The notes: generated by a model from the letters alone, not told the origin. A DNA stretch of 64,000 nucleotides from Candidatus Kryptobacter tengchongensis (GCA_001485605.1 FAON01000009.1:62001-126000), one strand, 5' to 3'. Positions 27,292-36,475 are shown, counted from the first letter of the stretch. Translations and numbers: made by a program.

Positions 27292-28146
27292 TTGAAACTC
27301 CATAAACTTGAAATAGTTTTCCTAATTTTTTTAATTCAGATAGTCAGGGCAAACGATGAAAAAATTTTTCAGACAAGGTTTCATAAAGAGATACCGAGGA
27401 AAAATGAAAAAGAATTGAAAATAAAAATTTCTGGTGGTACTGGTGTTTTCTATATCCTGCCGGGAAGTGATGATAAAATAGCTGTGATTGATGGCTACTC
27501 TGAAAAAACTACGACAAAAAATCTCGTAAACATTGATTACTTTGTTGAGGAAGGGATTGGGTATCTTGAGTTTGAAATAACGAAAGTTTCATCCAGAGAA
27601 ATCTCAAGCGATGAAAGTTGGTATATAAAACTTTGCAATGATATCCCGACAACACTTGATATTACGCTTGGAGCCAGCAAAGCAAACATTGAACTTGGGG
27701 GGTTAAGTTTGAAAAATTTAAAAATTTCAACTGGCGTAAGCAGTACGAAGCTTAAATTCACAAGCCCAAACAAAATAACAATGAGAAAACTTGAAATTGA
27801 AGCAGGCGTTGCAAAATTTGACGGTGAAAATCTTGGTAATGCAAAATTTAGAAGTTTTAACTTCTCCGGTGGAATGGGCTCTTTTGATATTGATCTATCA
27901 GGCGAATTACTTAACGACGGTGAGCTTAATTTTGAATTAGGCTTTGGTAATCTTGATATATATCTGCCAAAAGAAGTTGGTGCAATTATAACCTCACCTT
28001 CAAGTTTTCTCTCATCAAGAAAATTTGACAATTTCTATAAAAGGGGCGATAAATTTATAAGCTTTAACTATGAGAATGCACAGAAAAAAATTAATATCTT
28101 TATTGAATCAGGTCTCGGAAATGTGAGGGTAAGATGGATTGATTGA
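27292..28146 (+). CDS. Exported toast-rack (LiaF/DUF4097-like) protein
   Basis: A 284-residue protein starting at TTG; a stop lies just upstream in frame and no ATG precedes the signal peptide (LEIVFLIFLIQIVRA). The mature part is all-beta with repeated short strands (KISGGTGVFYILPGS, LGASKANIELGG, GGMGSFDIDLSG), as in LiaF-like toast-rack and DUF4097 domains. Such proteins often sense or buffer envelope stress. It lies 62 bases after the sigma gene, which fits a regulator/target or regulator/sensor pair but does not prove it. Its last 39 bases overlap the convergent flavodoxin gene. Confidence 0.65.
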   Translation: MKLHKLEIVFLIFLIQIVRANDEKIFQTRFHKEIPRKNEKELKIKISGGTGVFYILPGSDDKIAVIDGYSEKTTTKNLVNIDYFVEEGIGYLEFEITKVSSREISSDESWYIKLCNDIPTTLDITLGASKANIELGGLSLKNLKISTGVSSTKLKFTSPNKITMRKLEIEAGVAKFDGENLGNAKFRSFNFSGGMGSFDIDLSGELLNDGELNFELGFGNLDIYLPKEVGAIITSPSSFLSSRKFDNFYKRGDKFISFNYENAQKKINIFIESGLGNVRVRWID

Positions 28147-28641
28147 AGTTAAAATCTTTAAGCAAAACTTCTGAATTCTCTCACCCACCGCACCTTTTAT
28201 AATCTCACTTCTTCTAAACTTTTCCACAGCATAAACGGTAAATCCTGATTTTTCAAATTTTCGTTTCAACTTTTTAATATAAGCATCCTCGCCAAAACCA
28301 CCGTAGGTGAGAAAGAAAAAAATTTTTATTGATGATTTGAATTTGACCCGTTTTAAAAACCTAATAAAATAAGTTACAGGGGGACAGTTAAATGTCCATT
28401 TGGGCGTTCCAAGTATTATTGCTTCGTAATTATCTATCTTAAGAAGTTTTAAATTCTTAATCGGAAAGGGTAAAGACGGGATAAATGAGAGAAAAAGCCA
28501 AAAAATATATTTGAACTTTAATACAGGTTCAATTTTAAAAACCTCACAATTAACCCCGTTTTTTTGAAGATTTTCCAGAATACTAAATGCAACTTTCTCC
28601 GTGTTTCCCGTAAATGAAAAATAGACGAGCAAAACTTTCAC
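28108..28641 (-). CDS. Flavodoxin-like protein
   Basis: A 177-residue protein with an N-terminal flavodoxin FMN phosphate loop (VYFSFTGNTEKVAFSI) and the later GTPKWTFNCPP and FLTYGGFGEDAYI segments that contact the flavin ring. An EFR1-type ferredoxin domain is absent. It is probably a low-potential electron carrier or a flavodoxin-fold NAD(P)H oxidoreductase; the partner is unknown. It is the last gene of the mqnE-to-mgtE run and overlaps the convergent toast-rack gene by 39 bases. Confidence 0.8.
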   Translation of the reverse strand: MKVLLVYFSFTGNTEKVAFSILENLQKNGVNCEVFKIEPVLKFKYIFWLFLSFIPSLPFPIKNLKLLKIDNYEAIILGTPKWTFNCPPVTYFIRFLKRVKFKSSIKIFFFLTYGGFGEDAYIKKLKRKFEKSGFTVYAVEKFRRSEIIKGAVGERIQKFCLKILTSINPSYPHISET

Positions 28642-28642
28642 T

Positions 28643-30004
28643 CTAACCTAACAATTTTAATAATAATGTTGCAATGGTAAGATAAGTTGCTGAGCTTAAC
28701 ATATCAGTTCCAGTTGAAACAAGTGGACCTACCGCAGTTGCGGGATCTCTCTTCAGTTTTATTAAAACAAATGGCTCAATGGTCCCCATAATTGAGGAAA
28801 AAGTCATTGAAGCAAGACATCCAACGAAAGCAGATACAGGTAAAACAAATGAATATTTTAGCCCGTAAACAAGTAGCGTGATAGTTGCAAGAACAAATCC
28901 ATAGACCAATCCCATAATGGAACCAGCAAGTGTTTCCTTTACAAGGACTTTCTTCAAATCGTTCATTTTTATGCTCCCGGTCGCAAGACCCCTAACACAA
29001 ATCGTTGATGCCTGTGTTCCCACATTCCCACCCATAGCTGCGATAAGTGGCATATAAGAGGCAAGAGCTATAATCTGTTGTAATGTTGGCTCAAAATATT
29101 TTACGATGAAAGAAACTATTATCTCACCAATATAAGTTAAAATCAACCATGGCATTCTCAATCTTGCGGATTTCAAAGGCGAAAGCAATGTCTCAATGTC
29201 CTCAAGCTGCGTTCCAACCATTTTTGCAATATCTTCGGACGCTTCCTCATGAATGACATCAATTATATCGTCAACAGTGATTATACCCATAAGTTTTCGG
29301 TATTTATCAACAACAGGAATTACAGTCAAATTATATTTCTTCATAATTGAAGCAACTTCCTCTTGGTCGGTATCAACTTCAACACTTATAACCTTCTCAT
29401 CCATTATGTCGCTTATTTTCCTTTTAGGGTCGGACAGAATCAAATCTTTAAGTTGCACCACACCTACAAGAACCCCTTTTTCACTTGTGACATAGATTGA
29501 ATAAATTGTCTCTTTATCTGGAGCTGTCATCCTTAAAAACTCTATCGCTTCGCCAACGGTCATACTTTCAACAACGGATGCAAACTCTGTTGTCATCAAC
29601 CCACCTGCGGTCTCGGAAGGATAAGCAGTTAAAATCTCAACCTCACGCCTTGCTTCCTCGGTCATCAAAGCTTCGTATTCCTGGGACTTATCTACAGTTA
29701 ACTCCTCAAACAAGTCCGCTCTTTCATCTGGGGACATTTCATTTAGAATAAATGCCCTATCTTCAATTGGAAGCTGCTCAAGTATCAAGATCTGATCATT
29801 TTCATCAAGTTCATCAAAAACCTCAATGGCTTTTTCTTTACGAATAAGTTTAAAAAGTTTCACCTTTTCATCTGCTGGCAACTCTGAGATTATCTCCGCA
29901 ATGTCAACTGGATGTAAATCATCAAGGATATCAATAAGTTCTTCATTTCTTTCAGCCTGAATCAGCTCCCTTATATCTGGCAGTAAAATAAGCATTGTTT
30001 TCAT
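28643..30004 (-). CDS. mgtE: Magnesium transporter MgtE
   Basis: A 453-residue Mg2+ channel with all family parts: an N-terminal helical Mg sensor domain (LHPVDIAEIISELP, repeated helices to ~130), two CBS domains (~135-255, with MTVGEAIEFL and VIPVVDKYRKLMGIITVDD) and five transmembrane helices with the pore motif GGNVGTQASTICVRGLATG. Gating by cytoplasmic Mg2+ through the N and CBS domains is known for the family. Only 17 bases separate it from mqnA, so there is no room for an M-box riboswitch. Confidence 0.95.
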   Translation of the reverse strand: MKTMLILLPDIRELIQAERNEELIDILDDLHPVDIAEIISELPADEKVKLFKLIRKEKAIEVFDELDENDQILILEQLPIEDRAFILNEMSPDERADLFEELTVDKSQEYEALMTEEARREVEILTAYPSETAGGLMTTEFASVVESMTVGEAIEFLRMTAPDKETIYSIYVTSEKGVLVGVVQLKDLILSDPKRKISDIMDEKVISVEVDTDQEEVASIMKKYNLTVIPVVDKYRKLMGIITVDDIIDVIHEEASEDIAKMVGTQLEDIETLLSPLKSARLRMPWLILTYIGEIIVSFIVKYFEPTLQQIIALASYMPLIAAMGGNVGTQASTICVRGLATGSIKMNDLKKVLVKETLAGSIMGLVYGFVLATITLLVYGLKYSFVLPVSAFVGCLASMTFSSIMGTIEPFVLIKLKRDPATAVGPLVSTGTDMLSSATYLTIATLLLKLLG

Positions 30005-30021
30005 CTTGATAAACCCTGTCT

Positions 30022-30843
30022 TTATTTTTTCGTTGTTTTCTTTTCAAACTCGTAAAACTTTATCTCAGGTATGAATTCAATCACGCCATAATAAAACGCA
30101 TATGTAAAAAACTCCTTCATCCCCGAAATTTCAGCTTCCCCAAGATCATAATATAAATTTTGCGTCAAATACGACTTACAAAATTCAAAATCAACGCCAT
30201 ATTTTACGCTTGCCTCATGAGAGATCACATCAATGTTTTGAGTTCCATATTCTTTTGAATTTATTAAAGCCATGATATCATCTTCGCTCAAACTTTCTCT
30301 TCTCCCAACCCATAATGCGTAAACGAATGGCAAACCTGTTAGGTCATTCCATTCATCCCCAAGATCAATATAAGATTCATAACCACTTTTCTCAAAAAGC
30401 GCATGGTCTCCAATTAAAAGTGCCGCATCCGCCTGTGAAAGCATATCTATTAGGTCAGGTTTCATCGCCACAAATTTCGGTCTTACATCATATTTTTCAG
30501 AAAGTATAATCCTTGCAAGAATAACAGATGTCATTGAGCTTATATCCGTTGCGACTGTTTTTATATCTTTCAAATCTTTTCTGAAATAAAGCCGAATGCT
30601 ATTCACAGCTCCACGAGAGGCGATACAAATTTCTGGAACAATGCGATATTTTACGGAATATTTTGCATAGTGAATTGATGGGACAAGCCCAGCATTTATT
30701 TCCTTATTTAAAAGTTTTACCGCAATTTGAGAAGGTATATCATAAACAAGTTCAAAATTATGCTGAATTCTGTTTTTTTCAATTGCGTAAATTAATGGCT
30801 TTGCATTTAAAAAATCAAAAACGCCAATCTTTACCTTTGACAC
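30022..30843 (-). CDS. mqnA: Chorismate dehydratase, futalosine menaquinone pathway
   Basis: A 273-residue periplasmic-binding-protein-fold enzyme (MqnA/MqnD family) that removes water from chorismate to give 3-enolpyruvylbenzoate, the first step of the futalosine route. The start IGVFDFLNAKPLIYAI and the segments GLVPSIHYAKY, CIASRGAVNSIRLYF and LIGDHALF match MqnA rather than MqnD. It is near mqnE in the same run, which supports the call. Confidence 0.9.
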   Translation of the reverse strand: MSKVKIGVFDFLNAKPLIYAIEKNRIQHNFELVYDIPSQIAVKLLNKEINAGLVPSIHYAKYSVKYRIVPEICIASRGAVNSIRLYFRKDLKDIKTVATDISSMTSVILARIILSEKYDVRPKFVAMKPDLIDMLSQADAALLIGDHALFEKSGYESYIDLGDEWNDLTGLPFVYALWVGRRESLSEDDIMALINSKEYGTQNIDVISHEASVKYGVDFEFCKSYLTQNLYYDLGEAEISGMKEFFTYAFYYGVIEFIPEIKFYEFEKKTTKK

Positions 30844-30864
30844 TTTTGGCTCCTGATTTAATTT

Positions 30865-31956
30865 TCACGGCAAATTTAACGGAACTTTAACATCTATCTT
30901 TTTAAGAAATCTTGAGCCAAACTTCTCATATTCACCGTAAAGTCGGTTAATCCCCTCACCCTTCATAACTTTATCAAGGAGAACGATATGGAGTCGCTCA
31001 AAGTTATATCCATACATTTTTGAAATCAAAAGAAGTGAGTCAATTTTCCTTCTGTCAATTTTCCCGCTTGTGATGAATTTTATCTCAATCTTTCCAAGCT
31101 CCGTGTAAATCAAACCTCGTTTATCTCCAGTTTCTGCGAAAATTTTTTCAGCTTTCAAAAACTTTTCCATCGCTTTATCAAGATCTCCAATTACCTTTGC
31201 AAGCGTTCCCTCGCCCCAAAGAGTATAAGCATAGCTTATCTTATCCCCAATTTCTTCATAATTTTTTGTCGCAAGCGAAAAATATCTCATCGCTTCTTCA
31301 AATTTACCCATCATTCTGTTTGCGTTTGCAACCCCACAGTAAGAGTAAGCAACGCCAAATTTATCTTTTATCTTTTTGAAAATTCTGTTAGCCTGTGTGT
31401 AATATTCAAGTGATTTTTTAAAATTTCCCATCACCCTTGACGCACCCCCAAGCCCACATAAGGAATATCCAATTCCTGCTTTATCACCAAGCCTTTTGTA
31501 AATAGAAAGAGATTTTCTAAAAGATTCAAACGCACGGTTAATATAACCCATAAATCTAAATGTTCCACCCTTTGCCCACAAAATATACGCCTGCCCTTCT
31601 ATATCATCAAGATTTTCATAAACTTCTTGAGCAATATCAAAAACTTCAATTGCCTTTTTTAATTTCCCAATTGCTCTCAAAGCAGTCCCAAGCCCAGCAT
31701 ATGCATCAGCAATCGCACTTTCATCAAGATTTTTTGCAATCTTTAAAGCGAGACGATAATAATTTATTGCTTTCCTAAACTCACCCGCTAACCTTGCGCA
31801 ATGTCCCTCGTTAAGGCGAAGGTAATAAAACCATTCCTCATCAAAAGAATCATCTGTTAACTCTTTATCAATTTTTTCATAAATTGAAAGTGCATCTGCA
31901 AACCTGCTCTCACGCTGTAATTTTTCAGCTTTTTTAATTTCGTCAATAATTCCCAT
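30865..31956 (-). CDS. Cytoplasmic TPR-repeat protein
   Basis: A 363-residue protein without a signal peptide, made of about seven tetratricopeptide repeats, each ~40 residues (for example AYAGLGTALRAIGKLKKAIE and SYCGVANANRMMGKFEEAM). The pattern resembles TPR_12 repeats of regulators, but no kinase or DNA-binding domain is attached. It lies one base after the ferredoxin-MBL gene and 21 bases before mqnA. Its role in the menaquinone cluster is unknown. Confidence 0.75.
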   Translation of the reverse strand: MGIIDEIKKAEKLQRESRFADALSIYEKIDKELTDDSFDEEWFYYLRLNEGHCARLAGEFRKAINYYRLALKIAKNLDESAIADAYAGLGTALRAIGKLKKAIEVFDIAQEVYENLDDIEGQAYILWAKGGTFRFMGYINRAFESFRKSLSIYKRLGDKAGIGYSLCGLGGASRVMGNFKKSLEYYTQANRIFKKIKDKFGVAYSYCGVANANRMMGKFEEAMRYFSLATKNYEEIGDKISYAYTLWGEGTLAKVIGDLDKAMEKFLKAEKIFAETGDKRGLIYTELGKIEIKFITSGKIDRRKIDSLLLISKMYGYNFERLHIVLLDKVMKGEGINRLYGEYEKFGSRFLKKIDVKVPLNLP

Positions 31957-31957
31957 C

Positions 31958-32827
31958 TCAAACTTTTTCCATTCTTTTGATTAGATTTTCAATCTCTCTT
32001 TTCATAACATCAATCGGTAATTTTATCCTTTGACCGTGTCCTGGAAGAACCCATTCAAAATTAAAATTAAGCAATTTCCTCGTTGACTCAATTTGCTTAT
32101 CCCATGAATACCAGCAAACATCTCTCCCAGCATAAAGACATTTATTTTTTCTATCCCACCATATATGGTCACCCGTAAATAAAAATTTATTTTTATAAAG
32201 CAAAACACAATGTCCCGAGGTATGACCTGGTGTTGGAATCACCACGAAATCGGAAGCAATTTCAACTGGTTGGTCACCTTCAATTATCACTTGAGCATAA
32301 TTCACACCGTAACCATCTTGCCTGTGAATGATTACTTTTGCCCCAAAATGAAGTGCGAATTTCCCAGCATCCGCCACATCATCACGATGCGATAAAAATA
32401 TATAACTTATTCCACCCATTGCTTCAAATCTTTTTACGAGATGAAAAACAAACCTTGGTGAATCAATCAGCCAGTTTCCATCTTGATTTTTGACGAAATA
32501 ACTATTAGCACCAAATGATTTTTCAGAATTAAATCCACAATAAAAAACATCATCCTCAATTAAAATTGGAAAATCATCAATCACACTTGAAACTAAATAT
32601 CTATTGCCAATCATCCCAATTGCTCCAACTGGACAGGAGATTAAAGCTTGGAGCGCTTTCCTTCTTTGTTTTTCATTTTCAGGTTGAGAATATACATATG
32701 AATACCCCTCAAAATCAGCAAAAACTTCAGGGGCGATTTGTCTGCAAGCGTCACAATCTATGCAAGTTGAATCAACGAAAAATTCACCTTTTACATTTAT
32801 TGCCAAGGCTTTGTTTAAATTTGCCAT
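31958..32827 (-). CDS. Ferredoxin-MBL-fold fusion protein with a non-canonical metal motif
   Basis: A 289-residue protein. Residues ~15-75 form a ferredoxin-like domain: CIDCDACRQIAP plus a distant Cys in SCPVGAIG, enough for a 4Fe-4S cluster. The rest is a metallo-beta-lactamase fold with TPGHTSGHCVLLY, FTGDHIWWD and LPGHGQ. The usual HxHxDH is replaced by SHRDDVADAG, so the first metal site is altered. Plant and cyanobacterial proteins with the same HRDDVAD motif exist, so this is a family trait. It is an uncharacterised hydrolase or redox protein, three bases from mqnE. Confidence 0.75.
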   Translation of the reverse strand: MANLNKALAINVKGEFFVDSTCIDCDACRQIAPEVFADFEGYSYVYSQPENEKQRRKALQALISCPVGAIGMIGNRYLVSSVIDDFPILIEDDVFYCGFNSEKSFGANSYFVKNQDGNWLIDSPRFVFHLVKRFEAMGGISYIFLSHRDDVADAGKFALHFGAKVIIHRQDGYGVNYAQVIIEGDQPVEIASDFVVIPTPGHTSGHCVLLYKNKFLFTGDHIWWDRKNKCLYAGRDVCWYSWDKQIESTRKLLNFNFEWVLPGHGQRIKLPIDVMKREIENLIKRMEKV

Positions 32828-32830
32828 AAC

Positions 32831-33943
32831 TTAATATTCCGCAATAACATTATAGTAAGCATCTCTTTCAACAGGAATTTTCCCTGCATCTTTAATAAGC
32901 TTGATAAGCTGATTCTTTGAGAGATATTGTGCTGTGTCTGCACCAGCCATGTGATAAATTCTCTCCTCACGAACTGTTCCATCAAGGTCATCAACACCAA
33001 AACTTTGTGAGATCTGTGCGACTTTTACGCCAGTTGAAACCCAGAAACATTTTATATGCGGAAAATTATCAAGCATCAATCTTGCAACTGCAAAACTTTT
33101 CAAATTTTGTAAGCCTGTTGTCCAATCGCCAGCATATTTATTATTTTTCGGGTGATAAGGAAGCGGAATGAAAGCTAAAAATCCACCCGTTTCATCCTGT
33201 AATTCACGAAGTTTTATCAAATGTTCAACTCTTTCTTCAATTGTTTCCATGTGACCGTAAAGCATAGTTGCATTCGTCCGTATGCCAAGTTTATGAGCTA
33301 CCCTATGAACCTCAAGCCATTCTTTAGCTCCAATTTTATCTGGGAATAATCTCTGCCTCACCCTCTCGCTAAAAACTTCTGCACCTCCACCTGGCATTGT
33401 ATCAAGCCCCGCTTCTTTAAGTTCCAAAAGAACTTCCTCATAAGTTTTACCAAACATTTTCGCAAAATAATCTATCTCAACAGCGGTAAAGGCTTTTATG
33501 TTAATGTTTGGATTTATCTCCTTTATGCCACGCATCATATCAACATAATACGACCATGGTAATCTCGGATCAAGGGCCCCAACTATATGAACTTCAACTA
33601 TTTCATCTTTTAAAGGGCGAATTTTATCAAAAATTTGCTCAAGTGTGAATCTATATGCCCCATCTTGACCTTCTTTCCTGTAAAATGAACAAAATTTACA
33701 ATCAAGCTCACAAATGTTTGAATAATTTATGATATGGTTCTTAACGAAATAAGTTCTGTTGCCATTTAATCTCTCCCGAACTATATTTGCAAGAAATCCA
33801 AGCGAGAGTATGTCATTTGTCATGTAAAGTTTAACTCCATCCTCAAAGCTTAACCTTTCCCCATTAGCAACCTTTTCAAAGATATCAACTAAACCAGCTT
33901 TTTGAATCCGCTTTTCCTGAAGAGATACAAGATCTATTTCCAT
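32831..33943 (-). CDS. mqnE: Aminofutalosine synthase (radical SAM), futalosine menaquinone pathway
   Basis: A 370-residue radical SAM enzyme that joins 3-enolpyruvylbenzoate and an adenosyl radical to form aminofutalosine. The cluster-binding motif is CELDCKFCSF (CxxxCxxC). AFTAVEIDYFAKM, GLDTMPGGGAEVFSERVR and ATMLYGHMETIEERV match MqnE, not MqnC. It lies in a minus-strand run with mqnA, the ferredoxin-MBL protein and bcp. MqnB, MqnC and MqnD are not seen in the window. Confidence 0.9.
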   Translation of the reverse strand: MEIDLVSLQEKRIQKAGLVDIFEKVANGERLSFEDGVKLYMTNDILSLGFLANIVRERLNGNRTYFVKNHIINYSNICELDCKFCSFYRKEGQDGAYRFTLEQIFDKIRPLKDEIVEVHIVGALDPRLPWSYYVDMMRGIKEINPNINIKAFTAVEIDYFAKMFGKTYEEVLLELKEAGLDTMPGGGAEVFSERVRQRLFPDKIGAKEWLEVHRVAHKLGIRTNATMLYGHMETIEERVEHLIKLRELQDETGGFLAFIPLPYHPKNNKYAGDWTTGLQNLKSFAVARLMLDNFPHIKCFWVSTGVKVAQISQSFGVDDLDGTVREERIYHMAGADTAQYLSKNQLIKLIKDAGKIPVERDAYYNVIAEY

Positions 33944-33966
33944 TTTTCCAGTTCTTTTGTTTTTAA

Positions 33967-34419
33967 CTACTTTTGATTTAAAATGTTTTCAAGAAACTCA
34001 ACAATTTGTGCATAATGTTCAGAAACTCGCACTTTATCTATGATTTTAGCAATTTTACCCTCTGGATCAACGATAAATGTTACTCTTTTAGCAAAGCCAA
34101 ACAAACCAGAAACCCCAAACGATTTTATTATCTTACCATCTTGATCAGCGATAAGTTCATATGGAAGACCGTATCTTTTCTTAAATTTCATTTGAGTTTC
34201 AAGGTTATCTTTGCTTATGCCATAAACATTTACATCAAATTTTGATAAAATTTGAAAACCATCCCTTAAATTGCAAACTTCTTTAGTACAACCTGGGGTA
34301 AAAGCTTTGGGATAAAAAAATAAAATAGTCCATTTGCCTTTGAATTCTTCAGAATTTAACACCGTTCCATCTGTGCACCTTGCGGTAAAATTTGGAATTT
34401 TATCTCCTTCTTTCAACAT
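33967..34419 (-). CDS. bcp: Peroxiredoxin Bcp (thioredoxin-dependent thiol peroxidase)
   Basis: A 150-residue atypical 2-Cys peroxiredoxin that reduces hydrogen peroxide and organic peroxides. The catalytic centre is FYPKAFTPGCTKEVCNLRD with peroxidatic and resolving Cys five residues apart. The ATG at 34419 is chosen because the longer GTG-started frame would begin inside the rplS terminator. It lies 23 bases before mqnE. Confidence 0.9.
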   Translation of the reverse strand: MLKEGDKIPNFTARCTDGTVLNSEEFKGKWTILFFYPKAFTPGCTKEVCNLRDGFQILSKFDVNVYGISKDNLETQMKFKKRYGLPYELIADQDGKIIKSFGVSGLFGFAKRVTFIVDPEGKIAKIIDKVRVSEHYAQIVEFLENILNQK

Positions 34420-34440
34420 TTTCCCGTCTTTTCTTTTAAA

Positions 34441-34470
34441 TAAAAAAAGAGACACGCATATAAGCGTGTC
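34441..34470 (-). terminator. Intrinsic terminator after rplS
   Basis: GACACGC and GCGTGTC form a perfect seven-base stem (34451-34470) around ATATAA, followed on the minus strand by TCTTTTTTTA. It lies nine bases after the rplS stop and ends the translation-gene operon. Confidence 0.9.
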
Positions 34471-34479
34471 CCTATAACT

Positions 34480-34821
34480 TTACTCAGATGTTTTTTGTCT
34501 TACTTGTTTAGCGCTCATCTCACGCAAATAATAAAGTTTCGCCCTTCTTACAGCTCCTCGTTTTTTCACCTCAATTTTTGCAATTGAAGGCGAATGAAGA
34601 GGAAATATCCTTTCAACCCCGACACCATCACTTATCTTTCTAACCGTAAATGTCTCACTTAACCCACTCCCTCTTCTTGAAATAACAATACCCTCAAATT
34701 CCTGAATTCTTTCTTTGTCACCCTCAACAACACGCACATGAACAGAGACAGTATCACCAGGCTTAAAGTCTGGTATGTCCGTTTTAAGATATTTTGATTC
34801 AACAAGTTTTACTTTATCCAT
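34480..34821 (-). CDS. rplS: 50S ribosomal protein L19
   Basis: A 113-residue L19 protein of the large subunit, at the subunit interface. [33 protein letters not shown] is typical; the C-terminal [10 protein letters not shown] closes the family pattern. Of two in-frame ATGs, the second (34821) is eight bases after GGAG, whereas the first directly abuts it, so the second is preferred. It overlaps the trmD end slightly and is the last gene before the terminator. Confidence 0.95.
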   Translation of the reverse strand: MDKVKLVESKYLKTDIPDFKPGDTVSVHVRVVEGDKERIQEFEGIVISRRGSGLSETFTVRKISDGVGVERIFPLHSPSIAKIEVKKRGAVRRAKLYYLREMSAKQVRQKTSE

Positions 34822-35515
34822 TTTTATCATCTCCTGTGATTTTGTTTAACAAATCTTTTCTTCTTTTTATTGTTTTCTCAAGCGCTTTCTCATACCTCCA
34901 CTTTTTTATAAGCTCGTGATTCCCAGAGAGTAAAACCTCTGGAACTTTCATTCCTCGGAACTCAGCAGGTCTCGTATAATGTGGATGATCAAGAAGACCA
35001 GTTTGAAAGGAATCCGTCATGGCAGATTCAATATCGTTTAAAACACCAGGAATAAGCCGAATCGTCGCATCAATGACAACAAGTGCCGGAAGCTCTCCAC
35101 CAGTTAAAACATAATCACCAATTGAAACTTCCTTTGTTACAAGTGCTTCTCTAACTCTCTCATCAACTCCCTTATAATGACCACAAAGGAGAATTATATT
35201 ATTTAGTTTTGAGAATTCATTTGCCATTTTTTGATTGAAAATTTCTCCGTCAGGGGTTAAAAAAATTACCTCGTCATATTCCCTCTCGCTTTTCAACTTT
35301 TCAATACAATTGAAAATTGGCTCCGGTCTCAATATCATACCAGCTCCTCCACCGTAAGGATGATCGTCAATTTGCCTATACCTACCAATCCCATAATCAT
35401 GAAGGTCGTGAACATAAATTTCAACTATCCCTTTCTCCCGAGCTCTTTTAATTATACTTGAATTTAAAGGGCTTTCAAATATCTGTGGTACAGCAGTTAT
35501 TATGTCAATTCTCAC
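34814..35515 (-). CDS. trmD: tRNA (guanine-N1)-methyltransferase
   Basis: A 233-residue knotted SPOUT methyltransferase that makes m1G37 in tRNAs and prevents frameshifting. [30 protein letters not shown] and [18 protein letters not shown] are the SAM-binding knot and active-site segments. It starts at GTG with AGGAGGTGAT upstream. The order rimM-trmD-rplS is the common bacterial arrangement. Confidence 0.95.
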   Translation of the reverse strand: MRIDIITAVPQIFESPLNSSIIKRAREKGIVEIYVHDLHDYGIGRYRQIDDHPYGGGAGMILRPEPIFNCIEKLKSEREYDEVIFLTPDGEIFNQKMANEFSKLNNIILLCGHYKGVDERVREALVTKEVSIGDYVLTGGELPALVVIDATIRLIPGVLNDIESAMTDSFQTGLLDHPHYTRPAEFRGMKVPEVLLSGNHELIKKWRYEKALEKTIKRRKDLLNKITGDDKNG

Positions 35516-35529
35516 CTGCCATCACCTCC

Positions 35530-36039
35530 TCACTCAATTAAACCTTCCATTAGCTCAATTATGACCATCTTTTTTTCAAGATCAACCTTTTTGACGACAT
35601 CACTTATTGCCGGGATCAAGATTTCCTTTCCTTTTGATTCAACAACATAAACATCATTTGCTGGGAGAAGCCATACATCCGTTATAACACCAATTTTATT
35701 GCCGTTTGTATCAAAGACCTTAAGCCCGATCAAATCATGAACATAATAAGAATCCTCGGGCAAAGGGATAAGCTCTTCTTCGGGTATATAAACAAATTTT
35801 CCACAGAACGATTCAGCCGTTGTTCTATCATTTACATTTTTAAATTTCAAAATAACATCCTCATTGCGCAAAAATGAACTCACGATATAATATTCATCAA
35901 CTTCAATTGGATTATCACCGATATAAACACGCTTCAATTTTTTAAACCTCTCAATGAAATCGGTTATTGGTTTAACACATACTTGCCCTTTGAGACCGTA
36001 TGGTCTCAAAATTTTTCCAATTATGCACAGATCGCCCAT
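35530..36039 (-). CDS. rimM: 16S rRNA processing protein RimM
   Basis: A 169-residue ribosome maturation factor for the 30S subunit head, binding S19. The N-terminal domain has GKILRPYGLKGQVCVKP; the C-terminal PRC-barrel follows (YYVHDLIGLKVFDTNG, then VLPANDVYVV-like LLPANDVYVV and ILIPAI). The length is normal. It lies 14 bases before trmD. Confidence 0.95.
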   Translation of the reverse strand: MGDLCIIGKILRPYGLKGQVCVKPITDFIERFKKLKRVYIGDNPIEVDEYYIVSSFLRNEDVILKFKNVNDRTTAESFCGKFVYIPEEELIPLPEDSYYVHDLIGLKVFDTNGNKIGVITDVWLLPANDVYVVESKGKEILIPAISDVVKKVDLEKKMVIIELMEGLIE

Positions 36040-36055
36040 AGAGATATAAAATTTT

Positions 36056-36475
36056 CTACCTCAACTTAAATGTCGGCATATTAAACTTCTCTTTTGGAGG
36101 ATGCTTCCAGATTCGTATAAAATACTTAACATTTCCACAAATCAGACCAGTATCATCAAACATCGCGCCATCAACAATTTCAACCTTTGGCACAACGAAT
36201 TTCTTTCTTTCAATGTCTTTAAGACTTCTCTTAAACTCTTCAATCATTTTTTCTGCCTTCTTGTCATCAAGATATCCCACTTTTAACTCTTCTGATTTTA
36301 ATTCTTTTGAAATCCCAATTATCTCATCCGCATAAATGTCAAGTGATCCTTGCATTGCCTCACAATTAGAAAACGAATCTGGAAGCATGGTTTGGTAACG
36401 CATCGTATCTTCACATTTTGAACTTGCTAAGCCTTCCACAACAAGGAAACATATTAAAATCATAAATCCTAGCAT
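36056..36475 (-). CDS. Small exported protein of unknown function, inside the rimM-khpA operon
   Basis: A 139-residue protein with an N-terminal hydrophobic segment (LGFMILICFLVVEGLA) that looks like a signal peptide. The mature part has three Cys (KCEDT, NCEAM, ICGNV) and a charged helical middle, ending in KYFIRIWKHPP. I do not recognise it. It lies between khpA (60 bases) and rimM (16 bases), where no gene is expected, so it shares a transcript with translation genes without any evident link to them. Confidence 0.6.
   Translation of the reverse strand: MLGFMILICFLVVEGLASSKCEDTMRYQTMLPDSFSNCEAMQGSLDIYADEIIGISKELKSEELKVGYLDDKKAEKMIEEFKRSLKDIERKKFVVPKVEIVDGAMFDDTGLICGNVKYFIRIWKHPPKEKFNMPTFKLR

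Noticed and set aside
30005-30021. M-box riboswitch for mgtE
   Set aside because: Only 17 bases separate mqnA and mgtE, too few for any riboswitch.
31958-32827. Beta-lactamase resistance gene
   Set aside because: The MBL fold lacks HxHxDH and is fused to a ferredoxin domain; no sign of antibiotic hydrolysis.
34420-34455. GTG-started N-terminal extension of Bcp
   Set aside because: It begins inside the perfect rplS terminator hairpin; ATG 34419 gives the normal family start.
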